Assembly: GCA_019313765.1 (NCBI GenBank)
Contig: JAFDAP010000220.1
Span: 1-5,405 of the forward strand
Reading direction: 5' to 3'
Source of the DNA: Deltaproteobacteria bacterium
Lineage (GTDB): Bacteria > Desulfobacterota > DSM-4660 > Desulfatiglandales > Desulfatiglandaceae
DNA: 5,405 nucleotides
The first letter of the stretch is position 1. Every line of letters starts with the position of its first letter. A program made the translations under genes and the position numbers. Of this stretch, positions 1-5,371 are shown piece by piece. The notes below the pieces were generated by a model. The model was not told where the DNA came from. It made no database searches and saw only the letters and a list, made by a program, of their open reading frames with translations.

Positions 1-242
1 CGCTTTTGGCATATGCCTTAACCAATGATAAGAGATATGAAAACTGGTTTGAAAAAATCCTGGACTGGTCCATCCAGCGATTCCCAGACAAACACTATGG
101 TGAATGGATCGGCTACCTGCACCGTGACGGCAGCGTGGCCTTAGACCTTAAGGGCAACTACTTTAAAGGGCCCTTTCACATCCCCAGGCAGCAGCTCTAC
201 TGCCACCTGCTGCTCAAAAGCTTGATCGATAAGGCCGTTTAG
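1..242 (+). CDS. N-acylglucosamine 2-epimerase family protein, C-terminal part (partial at window edge)
   Basis: The reading frame is open from the window edge (leucine codon at 3-5) to a TAG at 240-242, so only about the last 80 residues are visible. The TTG at 6 is not a credible start, because coding sequence clearly continues upstream. The segments GEWIGYLHRDG and LKGNYFKGPFHIPRQQLYC match the conserved C-terminal end of the AGE/renin-binding-protein family, which are (alpha/alpha)6-barrel cytosolic enzymes. Members interconvert N-acetylglucosamine and N-acetylmannosamine, or act on related sugars such as cellobiose or mannose. The histidine in GPFHIPR corresponds to one of the two catalytic histidines of the family. 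Substrate cannot be decided from this end. The gene converges on a PIG-L-type deacetylase, which fits amino-sugar catabolism. Family assignment is firm; exact reaction is not. Confidence 0.85.
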   Translation, partial: LLAYALTNDKRYENWFEKILDWSIQRFPDKHYGEWIGYLHRDGSVALDLKGNYFKGPFHIPRQQLYCHLLLKSLIDKAV

Positions 243-300
243 GCTGTGGCCGCTCTGTGCATGCGATAAGCAACACGCACACCAATCCCGATTTCCGGTG
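243..300. other. Short convergent intergenic gap
   Basis: This is the gap of 58 bases between the epimerase stop and the deacetylase stop on the opposite strand. I see no strong hairpin followed by a T-run that could be called a bidirectional terminator. Confidence 0.4.
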
Positions 301-980
301 CTACAGGGCAGCCACAATTACCACTCGTCCTTTGAGCATCTCGCCTAACGGATCGATCTCTATGGCTGAAAACCCGAGATGAGAGTGCCTCCTCCACCCT
401 TCGGCATATTCAAACTTCCCTGACATATTCCCCATCTGTTCGGTCATTTTTCTCATGGTAATCAAGTATGAATCCAATCCCTGGCTTTCATCCAGCCATT
501 TCTTCTGGCTCACATGGCAGGCCAGCATTTCCTGCTTTCGGTTGATGACCGTAGTGACGTCAGTGTACAGATCCGGGACGATTATCCTGCGCAGCCCGTC
601 GGCCAGACCATAAGGCAGAGCATGGTAGAGGGTGATATCCTGGAAGATAGGCGGTACGGAAGGATCTGAAGCATAGTTTGGCATGCCCTTGCAAAAGGCA
701 GCAGTCACACCAATGCGGCAGGTGTTCATATGATCTTCCATGTAATCCTCAGGAGAGGGAAGAAGCATAATGTCCGGCTTTATCTGCCTGATCCGGGCAA
801 CCACCTTGCTTATTACCGACTGGGTGTAGAAAACATCCAGGTCGTTTACCAGGCTCTCATAGTAGGCGGCCCCGAGTAACTCAGCCGCTTTTAAAGACTC
901 CTGCCTGCGCATTGCCACAATCTCTTCTGTGCTGTACTCGGTGGTGCCGCAGCTCCCATTTGCCAGGTTCATGTAGTGCA
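301..980 (-). pseudogene. PIG-L/LmbE-family deacetylase, N-terminus lost at group II intron junction
   Basis: About 226 codons of a zinc-dependent GlcNAc-PI de-N-acetylase (PIG-L/LmbE) family protein remain. These enzymes remove N-acetyl groups from amino sugars. Homology starts at about LHYMNLANGSCG, the second beta-strand region of the family. It continues through PSPEDYMEDHMNT, which holds the downstream acidic/histidine metal-site motif, and ends with a normal C-terminal region (EMLACHVSQKKWL, FEYAEGWRRHSHLGF). The first 45-50 residues, with the AHPDD(I/E)E motif that supplies most zinc ligands and the general base, are missing. At that point the sequence becomes domain VI of the intron. 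The frame stays open to a GTG at 1023, but the leading residues (MGVSGEQSPDS and a few more) are intron-encoded. Without splicing to a proper 5' exon the product should be inactive. The pairing with an epimerase suggests amino-sugar metabolism. Confidence 0.8.
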
Positions 981-986
981 GTTTCC

Positions 987-1020
987 GGGTAGAATCAGGG
1001 GATTGCTCCCCTGAAACCCC
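987..1020 (-). ncRNA. Group II intron domain VI hairpin with candidate branch-point A
   Basis: Arms at 1014-1007 and 1002-995 are perfectly complementary (TCAGGGGA/TCCCCTGA) around a GCAA (GNRA) tetraloop at 1006-1003. A basal GGG/CCC helix (1019-1017 with 989-987) leaves A990 unpaired, a suitable branch nucleotide about 8-9 bases before a 3' splice site ending in AC at 982-981. Confidence 0.65.
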
Positions 1021-1024
1021 CACA

Positions 1025-1058
1025 GACCCGTGCGAGCATAATTAATGCACACGGTTCC
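1025..1058 (-). ncRNA. Group II intron domain V-like hairpin
   Basis: On the minus strand CCGTGT pairs with GCACGG, followed by a two-base bulge (TC) on the 3' side and a second stem GCAT/ATGC around an AT-rich loop. That is the expected size and layout of the catalytic domain V. It lies about 18 bases downstream of the maturase stop. The basal helix (GGAA against GGTCT) contains an apparent A·G opposition at the triad region, where most introns pair. The usual AGC triad is not evident. Confidence 0.65.
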
Positions 1059-1075
1059 TCAAAATCATAGATTCA

Positions 1076-2395
1076 CTACGCCCCGGTGACTACAATTCTT
1101 GGTCTTGGCAAAGGATAATTATTAAGCACCCTCTTTCTCATTCTTTCCCAGTTGAATCCATCTCTCCATGATCTTCTTCCCAGCCATTTCCGCCATATAC
1201 GTTCCACCTGATACACATAACTCTTAATACTTACATAATTCCCGGTGATACCGAAATATGCGTAATGACCAGATACTTTCCTGCATAACGCCTGATGTTG
1301 ATCTTTTAATTTCATGTGCCGATTTTTCCTCCACCAGCTGTTCATGACCTGCAGGGCCATACTCACTCTTGTGCCCTTGGTTTTTCGACCTATGACTGGT
1401 CGGCCATTTCTTGATTTCTTCCAGAAGTGTGTAAAACTTAAAAATGAAAATGTGTCCGGTCTTGTTCCCCTTCTGTAGTCTCGCTCATTTCTTTGTGGCC
1501 TTGCAAAATTTACCAGCTTTGTCTTTTCAGGGTGTAGTTCTAATCCGAACTTTGCCAGGCGTTTTGGCAGTACTTTCATTACCCTGAGAGCATCCGCTTT
1601 GTTTTCAAAACAAAGCCTAACATCGTCAGCAAATCGCACTTCGAATGCTTTCCCTTGTAAGCGCGGGAGAACAACTTCATGAAACCATTTGTCCATAACT
1701 TCATGGAGAAATATGTTACTCAATAACGGGCTTATTACAGCCCCTTGCGGAACTCCCTTATCGGGAAACTTTAATCCTCCATTTTCCATTATCCCCGCGT
1801 TCATCCATTTACCTATCAACCGAATGAGCACCCCATCGCGTACCCTTTGCTTGAGAATGTCGCACAGATACGTCCATTTGATACTGTCGAAGTATTTCCG
1901 GATATCCAGGTCAATGATCCATCCCCCCTTCATATCCATTAGCCCTTCCCATAGCGATTTCAATGCCAGATGTTGCGATCGATTTGGCCTGAACCCATAT
2001 GAACAGTCATAAAACTCTGTCTCATAAATGGGCTCGATAAGCCATTTAACCGCCTTCTGAAGCACCTTATCGGAAAAGGTGGGAATCCCGAGAGGACGCT
2101 CTTCTCTACTTCCCGGCTTCGGTATGTACGTTCTCCGCACCGGCGGGGCTTTGTACTTTCCCGATTTGGCCTGTTCCAATAGACTTTCCAGGTTTCCCTT
2201 TAAGTCCTCATGAAACTCCCTGGACGTTTGTCCGTCTACTCCTACTGCACCATCCTTCCGTGTTTCCTTGTACGCTTCATACATCCATTCCATGTCCACA
2301 TTATAGCTCAATGATGTGAAGCTTACATGCGGCATTCTTTCCGCATTTTGCGCTATCTGCTGCATTTTCGTTGACACTTTGCTGAGTGTATCCAT
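1076..2395 (-). CDS. ltrA: Group II intron-encoded reverse transcriptase/maturase, endonuclease-less
   Basis: This 439-residue protein assists splicing of the host intron and reverse-transcribes it during retrohoming. RT fingers and palm blocks are visible in order: VGVDGQT (about 51-57), IPKPG and RPLGIPTFSDKVLQKAV (about 91-116), CSYGFRPNRS (131-140), WIIDLDIRKYFDSI with the first catalytic Asp (159-172), GVPQGAVISPLLSNIFL (214-230), FADD (255-258), HPEKTKLV (288-295), FLSFTHFW (318-325). The thumb/maturase domain X spans about 345-430 (HYAYFGITGN, ERIWRKWLGRRS, NWERM, YPLPRPRIV). It ends there, with no HNH endonuclease domain, as in the smaller endonuclease-minus intron lineages. The ATG at 2395 is supported by AGGAGG five bases upstream. 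The active box is FADD rather than YADD, and the PQGG motif reads PQGA. The frame is intact. Confidence 0.93.
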   Translation of the reverse strand: MDTLSKVSTKMQQIAQNAERMPHVSFTSLSYNVDMEWMYEAYKETRKDGAVGVDGQTSREFHEDLKGNLESLLEQAKSGKYKAPPVRRTYIPKPGSREERPLGIPTFSDKVLQKAVKWLIEPIYETEFYDCSYGFRPNRSQHLALKSLWEGLMDMKGGWIIDLDIRKYFDSIKWTYLCDILKQRVRDGVLIRLIGKWMNAGIMENGGLKFPDKGVPQGAVISPLLSNIFLHEVMDKWFHEVVLPRLQGKAFEVRFADDVRLCFENKADALRVMKVLPKRLAKFGLELHPEKTKLVNFARPQRNERDYRRGTRPDTFSFLSFTHFWKKSRNGRPVIGRKTKGTRVSMALQVMNSWWRKNRHMKLKDQHQALCRKVSGHYAYFGITGNYVSIKSYVYQVERIWRKWLGRRSWRDGFNWERMRKRVLNNYPLPRPRIVVTGA

Positions 2396-2400
2396 TGTTA

Positions 2401-2406
2401 CCTCCT
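2401..2406 (-). promoter_or_regulatory. Ribosome binding site of the maturase
   Basis: AGGAGG on the minus strand is separated by TAACA from the ATG at 2395-2393. This fixes the start of the intron-encoded protein. Confidence 0.8.
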
Positions 2407-3019
2407 GTGTTTCAACACAACAGCTCTATGATTCCGGTATCCCCCTTCCCTACGCAGGGTCCCTCGGGATGGTTCCCCTGCCTCATCAGTACTATGAGGA
2501 TACTAAGACTTCTCATTCGCCGTCCTTCTCCTTTGTGTACAGTAAGAAGTACCACCTTACCGGGTTTTACTGTTCGTCATAGCCTTTGCTATCTCCTTTC
2601 AGGCTAAACCCGCCACCCAAAAGGCCGGGACTGATTTGTATACCGCTTTGCACCCCCTGGCGGTTCTTCTTCATAAGATGGAGCTATGAGATCTCCCAGG
2701 TTCCTGATCAACCCCCTTCTCTATCTGCCCTGCTCTTAGACCCCGACCGGATTGTCCCTCCAGACCATACGGAGGTTCAATGCTGCTCCTGCTACTGCGA
2801 CGACAAAAGCTCCGGCATTTGACATTTTCGAGGCTCAGTCACACGGCTTCTAAAGTCACTGTCTACGCTTCACGCTTCGGTCACCCTCACGTGCAAGACT
2901 CGTTTCCGACTGGTGGTCAGCCTTTATCGGGTGAGGTTTACTACTCACCGGGTTGAAAAGAGAATTTCTAATGTTTCAAAGAACATTATTCCAACTCGTC
3001 AGGCTTAGCCTGGCGCAAC
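2407..3019 (-). ncRNA. Intron 5' ribozyme region (domains I-III and start of IV)
   Basis: This stretch of about 610 bases has no credible protein gene. Several short open frames on the plus strand lack family resemblance and ribosome sites. Its size fits group II domains I-III. A 5-bp hairpin, CAGGC/GCCTG with a three-base loop (3012-3000), lies a few bases inside the 5' end, as expected for the start of domain I. I could not assign EBS1/EBS2 or the individual subdomains by eye. Confidence 0.6.
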
Positions 3020-3329
3020 ACAAACCTGTTTAACTTTTCCATCCTGGGGTCGTATAAACTCCGGTGCAAGAGGAATCACCCTGTTGCTACCTGGAACAAC
3101 CAGAACAGGCAGGAGAGTATTATGGTAGTAGGTGGTCGTGCCGTCTCGGTGTTCTTTTGTTAAACAGTTCTGGCAGTGAATCTGTTTTGAGGAAAAGTAC
3201 CATGTACCATCCAGAGCAATTAAGAGATCATTATTAAAAGAACGGAACTCCCCTAAAACATTTGTCTCTTGCAACATCGTTAAAGTTTTATCAAATACAG
3301 GAAAAAGACAATTAGCAGGAACAGGATCA
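3020..3329 (-). pseudogene. DDE transposase fragment (ISNCY/IS4-like), cut at both ends
   Basis: About 103 codons of an internal transposase segment lie on the minus strand. They begin with DPVPANCLFPVFDK directly at the IS3 terminus. ALDGTWYFSSKQIHCQNC follows (holding the likely first catalytic Asp), then HRDGTTTYYH and NRVIPLAPEFIRPQDGKVKQ. In relatives I remember, this last motif continues as DCE plus the remaining catalytic domain; here it reads VC and then runs into the intron 5' end. Both the N-terminal domain and the C-terminal catalytic half are gone, so it cannot be functional. The methionine at 3277 is internal rather than a real start, because homology continues upstream of it. 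Family assignment is from remembered motif resemblance; the IS family name is less certain than the transposase call. Confidence 0.7.
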
Positions 3330-3360
3330 TGTCTTGCCTCAGACGGAATTGGAATTTTTC
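3330..3360 (+). repeat. IS3 left terminal inverted repeat (IRL)
   Basis: It starts TGTCTTGCCTCAG and continues through TTGGAATTTTTC. Compared with the reverse complement of the right end it matches at 24 of 31 positions, including the first seven bases and the run TGGAATTTT. It has the 5'-TG expected for IS3 elements. Confidence 0.88.
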
Positions 3361-3388
3361 ATTGTTTATGTTAGCACTATATCAATGT

Positions 3389-3394
3389 GGAGGG
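3389..3394 (+). promoter_or_regulatory. Ribosome binding site of IS3 orfA
   Basis: GGAGGG lies four bases before the ATG at 3399. It overlaps the in-frame GTG at 3387, so the GTG is not the start. Confidence 0.75.
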
Positions 3395-3398
3395 AAAC

Positions 3399-3704
3399 AT
3401 GACAAAGAAAAAGAATTTCAGTCCGGAACAAAAAGTTACCATCATTAGAAAACAACTATTAGAGAAAGTACCCGTATCTGATCTATGCGACCAATACGGA
3501 TTTCATCCATCGTTGTTTTATCGATGGCAGAAGATGTTTTTTGAAAAAGGCTACCTTGCTTTTCAAACAAATACAGACTCCGGAACCACCAAACTAGAGA
3601 AAAAGGTATCTGCTCTGGAGGGAAAATTGGTCAAAAAGAATGAGGTTCTTTCTGAGTTGATGGAAGAGCATGTCGCTTTAAAAAAAAATCTTGGGGAAAT
3701 CTAA
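3399..3704 (+). CDS. IS3-family transposase OrfA
   Basis: This is a 101-residue DNA-binding subunit. The start is taken at ATG 3399 because GGAGGG sits just upstream; the longer in-frame GTG at 3387 falls inside that site. The N-terminal half, about residues 6-45 (FSPEQKVTIIRKQLLEKVPV, SDLCDQYGFHPSLFYRWQK), is a helix-turn-helix of the IS3/IS911 OrfA type that binds the terminal repeats. Residues about 60-96 (KLEKKVSALEGKLVKKNEVL and onward) form a coiled coil with spaced leucines for multimerisation. The 3' end runs through nine A residues, where a -1 shift would place ribosomes in the orfB frame. The OrfA frame itself is intact. Unshifted OrfA usually acts as a regulator of transposition. 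Confidence 0.88.
   Translation: MTKKKNFSPEQKVTIIRKQLLEKVPVSDLCDQYGFHPSLFYRWQKMFFEKGYLAFQTNTDSGTTKLEKKVSALEGKLVKKNEVLSELMEEHVALKKNLGEI
3680..3688 (+). promoter_or_regulatory. Programmed -1 frameshift site (A9) between orfA and orfB
   Basis: There are nine consecutive A residues in the orfA frame (TTA AAA AAA AAT). Slipping back by one base puts the ribosome in the orfB frame, which is open from here through …LRATWVPHDTRD to the integrase domain, bypassing the orfA stop at 3702-3704. This is the standard IS3-family route to OrfAB. No clear stimulatory pseudoknot was identified. Confidence 0.7.
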
Positions 3705-3715
3705 GAGCCACCTGG

Positions 3716-4682
3716 GTGCCGCATGATACACGAGATAGCATTGTGGATTTTGTTCGTTACTGGTCTGATCAGGCTGAAGTTACAACTAAAAGATTCATTA
3801 GCTGGATCGGAATCTCTACCAGCAAATTCTACGAATGGAAGAGGCGTTATGGTATGACAAATGAACATAACTGTTGGATACCCCGAGATTTCTGGCTTCG
3901 AGAGTGGGAAAAGCAAGCAATCATAGCTTTCTATCTTCTTCATCCAAACGAAGGCTACCGCAGGCTCACATTTATGATGATTGATGCAGATGTAGTTGCT
4001 GTGAGTCCGAGCTCCACATACCGGGTGTTAAAAGTTACCGGGTGCCTACAGAAGTGGAATCGAAAACCATCTAAGAAAGGTACAGGTTTTAATCAGCCTG
4101 CAAAGTCTCATAAACACTGGCATGTAGATGTTTGCTATATAAATATTTGCGGAACCTTTTACTATTTGTGTGCTGTTTTGGATGGGTACAGCAGGTTTGT
4201 AGTGCACTGTGAAATCCGCAAGAGCATGACCGAAGCTGACATTGAGACAATTATTCAGAGAGCCCGGGAGAAGTTTCCAGATGCATTACCCAGGATCATA
4301 TCGGATAATGGCCCTCAGTTTATTTCTAAGGATTTCAAGGCGTTCATCCGGATCTGTGGTATGACACATGTAAGGACCTCACCATATTACCCGCAAAGCA
4401 ATGGAAATGAAAAGAGAATGTATTCGACCAAAGACTCCTCTGTCCTTAGAAGATGCAAGGGGCATCGTTCATGATTTTGTAGATCATTATAACAAAGTAC
4501 GTCTTCACAGCGCTATCGGATATATTACGCCTTTTGATAAATTACGAGGGCTCGAACAGATCATTTTTGCTGAGCGGGATCGGAAGCTGAATGAAGCCTG
4601 TGAACAAAGAAGGATCCAGCGGAAGGCTGTGGATTATGCTGCTGTTTCATCTGAAAATACCGCATACCCGTTGATGGTTTGA
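3716..4682 (+). pseudogene. IS3-family transposase OrfB (DDE integrase core), broken by a deletion that removes the catalytic Glu
   Basis: OrfB is the catalytic half of the IS3 transposase, normally made as an OrfAB fusion. An HTH-like segment (WIGISTSKFYEWKRRYG) and the HTH_21-type region (HPNEGYRRLTFMM) lead into the rve core. First Asp is at residue 138 (HWHVDVCYI, codon 4127) and second Asp at 197 (IISDNGPQF). The D(35)E spacing puts the catalytic Glu at 233, but the frame breaks at residue 230 (YYPQSNG, about 4405). After the break, homology resumes in the next frame at KRECIRPKTPLSLEDARG and runs to TGA 4680-4682 (DHYNKVRLHSAIGYITP). Only four bases lie between the GGA of SNG and AAA AGA, where the family has about nine codons (typically K-L-E-R-W-H-x-S-L). 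This suggests a deletion near 23 bp. The unshifted frame ends at 4474. The product would lack the Glu and be inactive. Confidence 0.87.
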
Positions 4683-4730
4683 CAGGAAAGAGGGAAAGAT
4701 GTATAGCTATCTATGTTTGGTGAAACGGAA

Positions 4731-4756
4731 ACGGGCAACGCTGGGGAGCGACCCGT
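4731..4756 (+). repeat. Stem-loop in IS3 tail
   Basis: ACGGG (4731-4735) pairs with CCCGT (4752-4756). Inside this, CGCT (4739-4742) pairs with AGCG (4747-4750) around a GGGG loop. No T-run follows, so it is not a typical intrinsic terminator. Confidence 0.5.
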
Positions 4757-4783
4757 TGAGGGATAACCAAATGAGGTTGCGAC

Positions 4784-4846
4784 GGATATCTGTCTGGGGA
4801 GGCCTTACGGTTTCCCCACCTCCTTTGTTGCGTTACACTGATATCC
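4784..4846 (+). repeat. Nested inverted repeats in IS3 tail
   Basis: The outer arms are GGATATC (4784-4790) and GATATCC (4840-4846). The inner arms are TGGGGA (4795-4800) and TCCCCA (4813-4818). Together they could fold into a long interrupted hairpin. Confidence 0.5.
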
Positions 4847-4880
4847 AGAGTTGCCTCTTATGCCTTAAAAACCCCAGGGG

Positions 4881-4901
4881 TCTGGGGACAGAGTCCCCAG
4901 A
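4881..4901 (+). repeat. Perfect 9-bp inverted repeat, three-base loop, near IRR
   Basis: TCTGGGGAC (4881-4889) and GTCCCCAGA (4893-4901) surround AGA. It is preceded by the short palindrome ACCCCAGGGGT (4871-4881). It could weaken read-through out of the element, but no T-run follows. Confidence 0.6.
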
Positions 4902-4923
4902 TACATTCGCATTATTTAGAAGC

Positions 4924-4954
4924 GGAAAATTCCATTTCACGCTGAACCAAGACA
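4924..4954 (-). repeat. IS3 right terminal inverted repeat (IRR)
   Basis: Read on the minus strand from 4954 it starts TGTCTTGGTTCAG and continues to TGGAATTTTCC, matching the left end at 24 of 31 positions. Reading from the kinase, the frame enters this repeat at codon TGT and stops at TGA 4939-4937. Confidence 0.88.
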
Positions 4955-5362
4955 ACCTAAAGTAGCTAATTTTTCAGAATCAACATGAGAATCTATATAC
5001 TTTTGCAGATTATTGTTCATTGAACGAATGATATCGGATAATATAGCCAATTCATCTTTTGATTGTATGGTAGGATTCCAATTGCGATGACCCGGTGAAA
5101 TTGTCTTTGCATCAATAATTAAGCGTTTGATAGGTTTGGATATTCTATGCGCCACAATAAGTACACCGGTAATTCCCATTAAAGCAGCAATAGATCCGGC
5201 AATAAGGAGTTTATTAAGTTGTTTGTGTAATTCCAATTGAGAAACCGATCTAAAACTATCTTCAGCCTCTTTTATTATCAGTGCGGCTGAAAAAATAACA
5301 ATGGAAATTATAATTATTATAATAATTGATATTGGAATAACAATCTTTGATGATACTTTCAT
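4937..5362 (-). pseudogene. Membrane sensor histidine kinase, N-terminal part, truncated by IS3
   Basis: A kinase frame that starts normally is cut short. ATG 5362 is preceded by AGGAG four bases upstream. Residues about 7-30 (IVIPISIIIIIIIS onward) form the first membrane helix. A short external loop of about 21 residues (KEAEDSFRSVSQLELHKQLNK) follows, then a second helix (about 52-72). A HAMP linker covers about 73-125 (RISKPIKRLI, SKDELAILSDIIRSMNNNL). The last native residues, EKLATLG, are the start of a HisKA dimerisation helix; relatives continue with a segment ending in the phospho-accepting HE. Here the IS3 right end begins after that glycine (4954), adding CLGSA and a stop. Dimerisation histidine and ATPase domain are absent, so no kinase activity is possible. 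The tiny external loop suggests membrane or internal sensing. Composition is much more AT-rich than the left flank. Confidence 0.8.
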
Positions 5363-5366
5363 TTTA

Positions 5367-5371
5367 CTCCT
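5367..5371 (-). promoter_or_regulatory. Ribosome binding site of the kinase fragment
   Basis: AGGAG on the minus strand is followed by TAAA and the ATG at 5362-5360, which supports this start. The remaining 34 bases to the window edge show no promoter I would defend. Confidence 0.7.

Larger units (their letters stand above)
981..3021 (-). mobile_element. Group II intron with RT/maturase ORF, apparently full length
   Basis: A ribozyme-type retroelement of about 2.04 kb reads on the minus strand. The 5' end is placed at 3019-3021, where the strand reads GTGTTGCGCC. This resembles the GUGCG consensus and is followed by a small domain I hairpin (CAGGC/GCCTG, 3012-3000). About 600 bases of domains I-III and early IV follow, then the maturase ORF in domain IV. 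A domain V-like hairpin (about 1058-1025) and a domain VI hairpin (about 1020-987) close the element. Base 990 is a plausible bulged branch-point A, with the 3' end near 981 (…AAAC). Each end is uncertain by several bases. The 5' exon is a transposase gene and the 3' exon a deacetylase gene, so the flanks do not belong together. Confidence 0.8.
4683..4923. other. Hairpin-rich non-coding tail of the IS3 element
   Basis: About 240 bases lie between the orfB stop and IRR, long for an IS3 element. Three stem-loops can be drawn and are listed separately. An 88-codon open frame on the plus strand (from 4699) runs through the hairpins, the IRR and into the flank, and resembles no family I know, so I treat the stretch as structured non-coding sequence. 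GTTGCG occurs twice (4776-4781, 4827-4832). Confidence 0.55.
3330..4954 (+). mobile_element. IS3-family insertion sequence, 1625 bp, complete ends, inactivated transposase
   Basis: The element is bounded by imperfect terminal inverted repeats that start TGTCTTG at each end. The right boundary falls exactly where the kinase frame (…EKLATLG) stops matching its family. The left boundary falls exactly where the transposase fragment begins (DPVP…). The element carries orfA (helix-turn-helix and coiled coil) and orfB (rve/DDE integrase core), overlapping in the typical IS3 way with a -1 frameshift site. About 240 bp between orfB and the right repeat hold several hairpins. The flanking bases do not form a direct repeat: TCA on the left against ACC on the right, also no match at four bases. 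The orfB deletion means this copy could move only if a transposase were supplied in trans. Confidence 0.88.

Noticed and set aside
1689..2012. 107-codon open frame on the plus strand
   Set aside because: It is antisense to the conserved RT domain of the maturase, which explains the open frame; no ribosome site or family motif.
1076..2395. The reverse transcriptase as part of a retron, diversity-generating retroelement or defence RT
   Set aside because: Domain X and flanking domain V/VI hairpins mark it as a group II intron maturase. No template/variable repeat pair and no msr/msd-like structure were seen beside it.
2316..2822. Three overlapping open frames on the plus strand across the intron 5' region
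   Set aside because: They lie opposite the ribozyme domains, are rich in Pro, Leu and Ser as expected from structured RNA sequence, and have no recognisable motifs.
3349..3390. Promoter-like boxes (TTGGAA, TATATC) in the IS3 left end
   Set aside because: The spacing between the candidate boxes (about 23 bases) is too wide for a normal sigma-70 promoter. A promoter is expected here, but I cannot place it.
3369..3394. Alternative IS3 left end at TGTTAGCAC
   Set aside because: It shows little match to the right end, whereas the sequence starting at 3330 matches at 24 of 31 positions and abuts the transposase fragment exactly.
3701..3943. 80-codon open frame on the minus strand
   Set aside because: It is a shadow of the well-supported orfB of the IS3 element.
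4699..4965. 88-codon open frame on the plus strand downstream of IS3 orfB, with purine-rich sequence upstream of its ATG
   Set aside because: It runs through three hairpins and the right inverted repeat and stops in the unrelated flank. No family resemblance was recognised, so it is treated as accidental.
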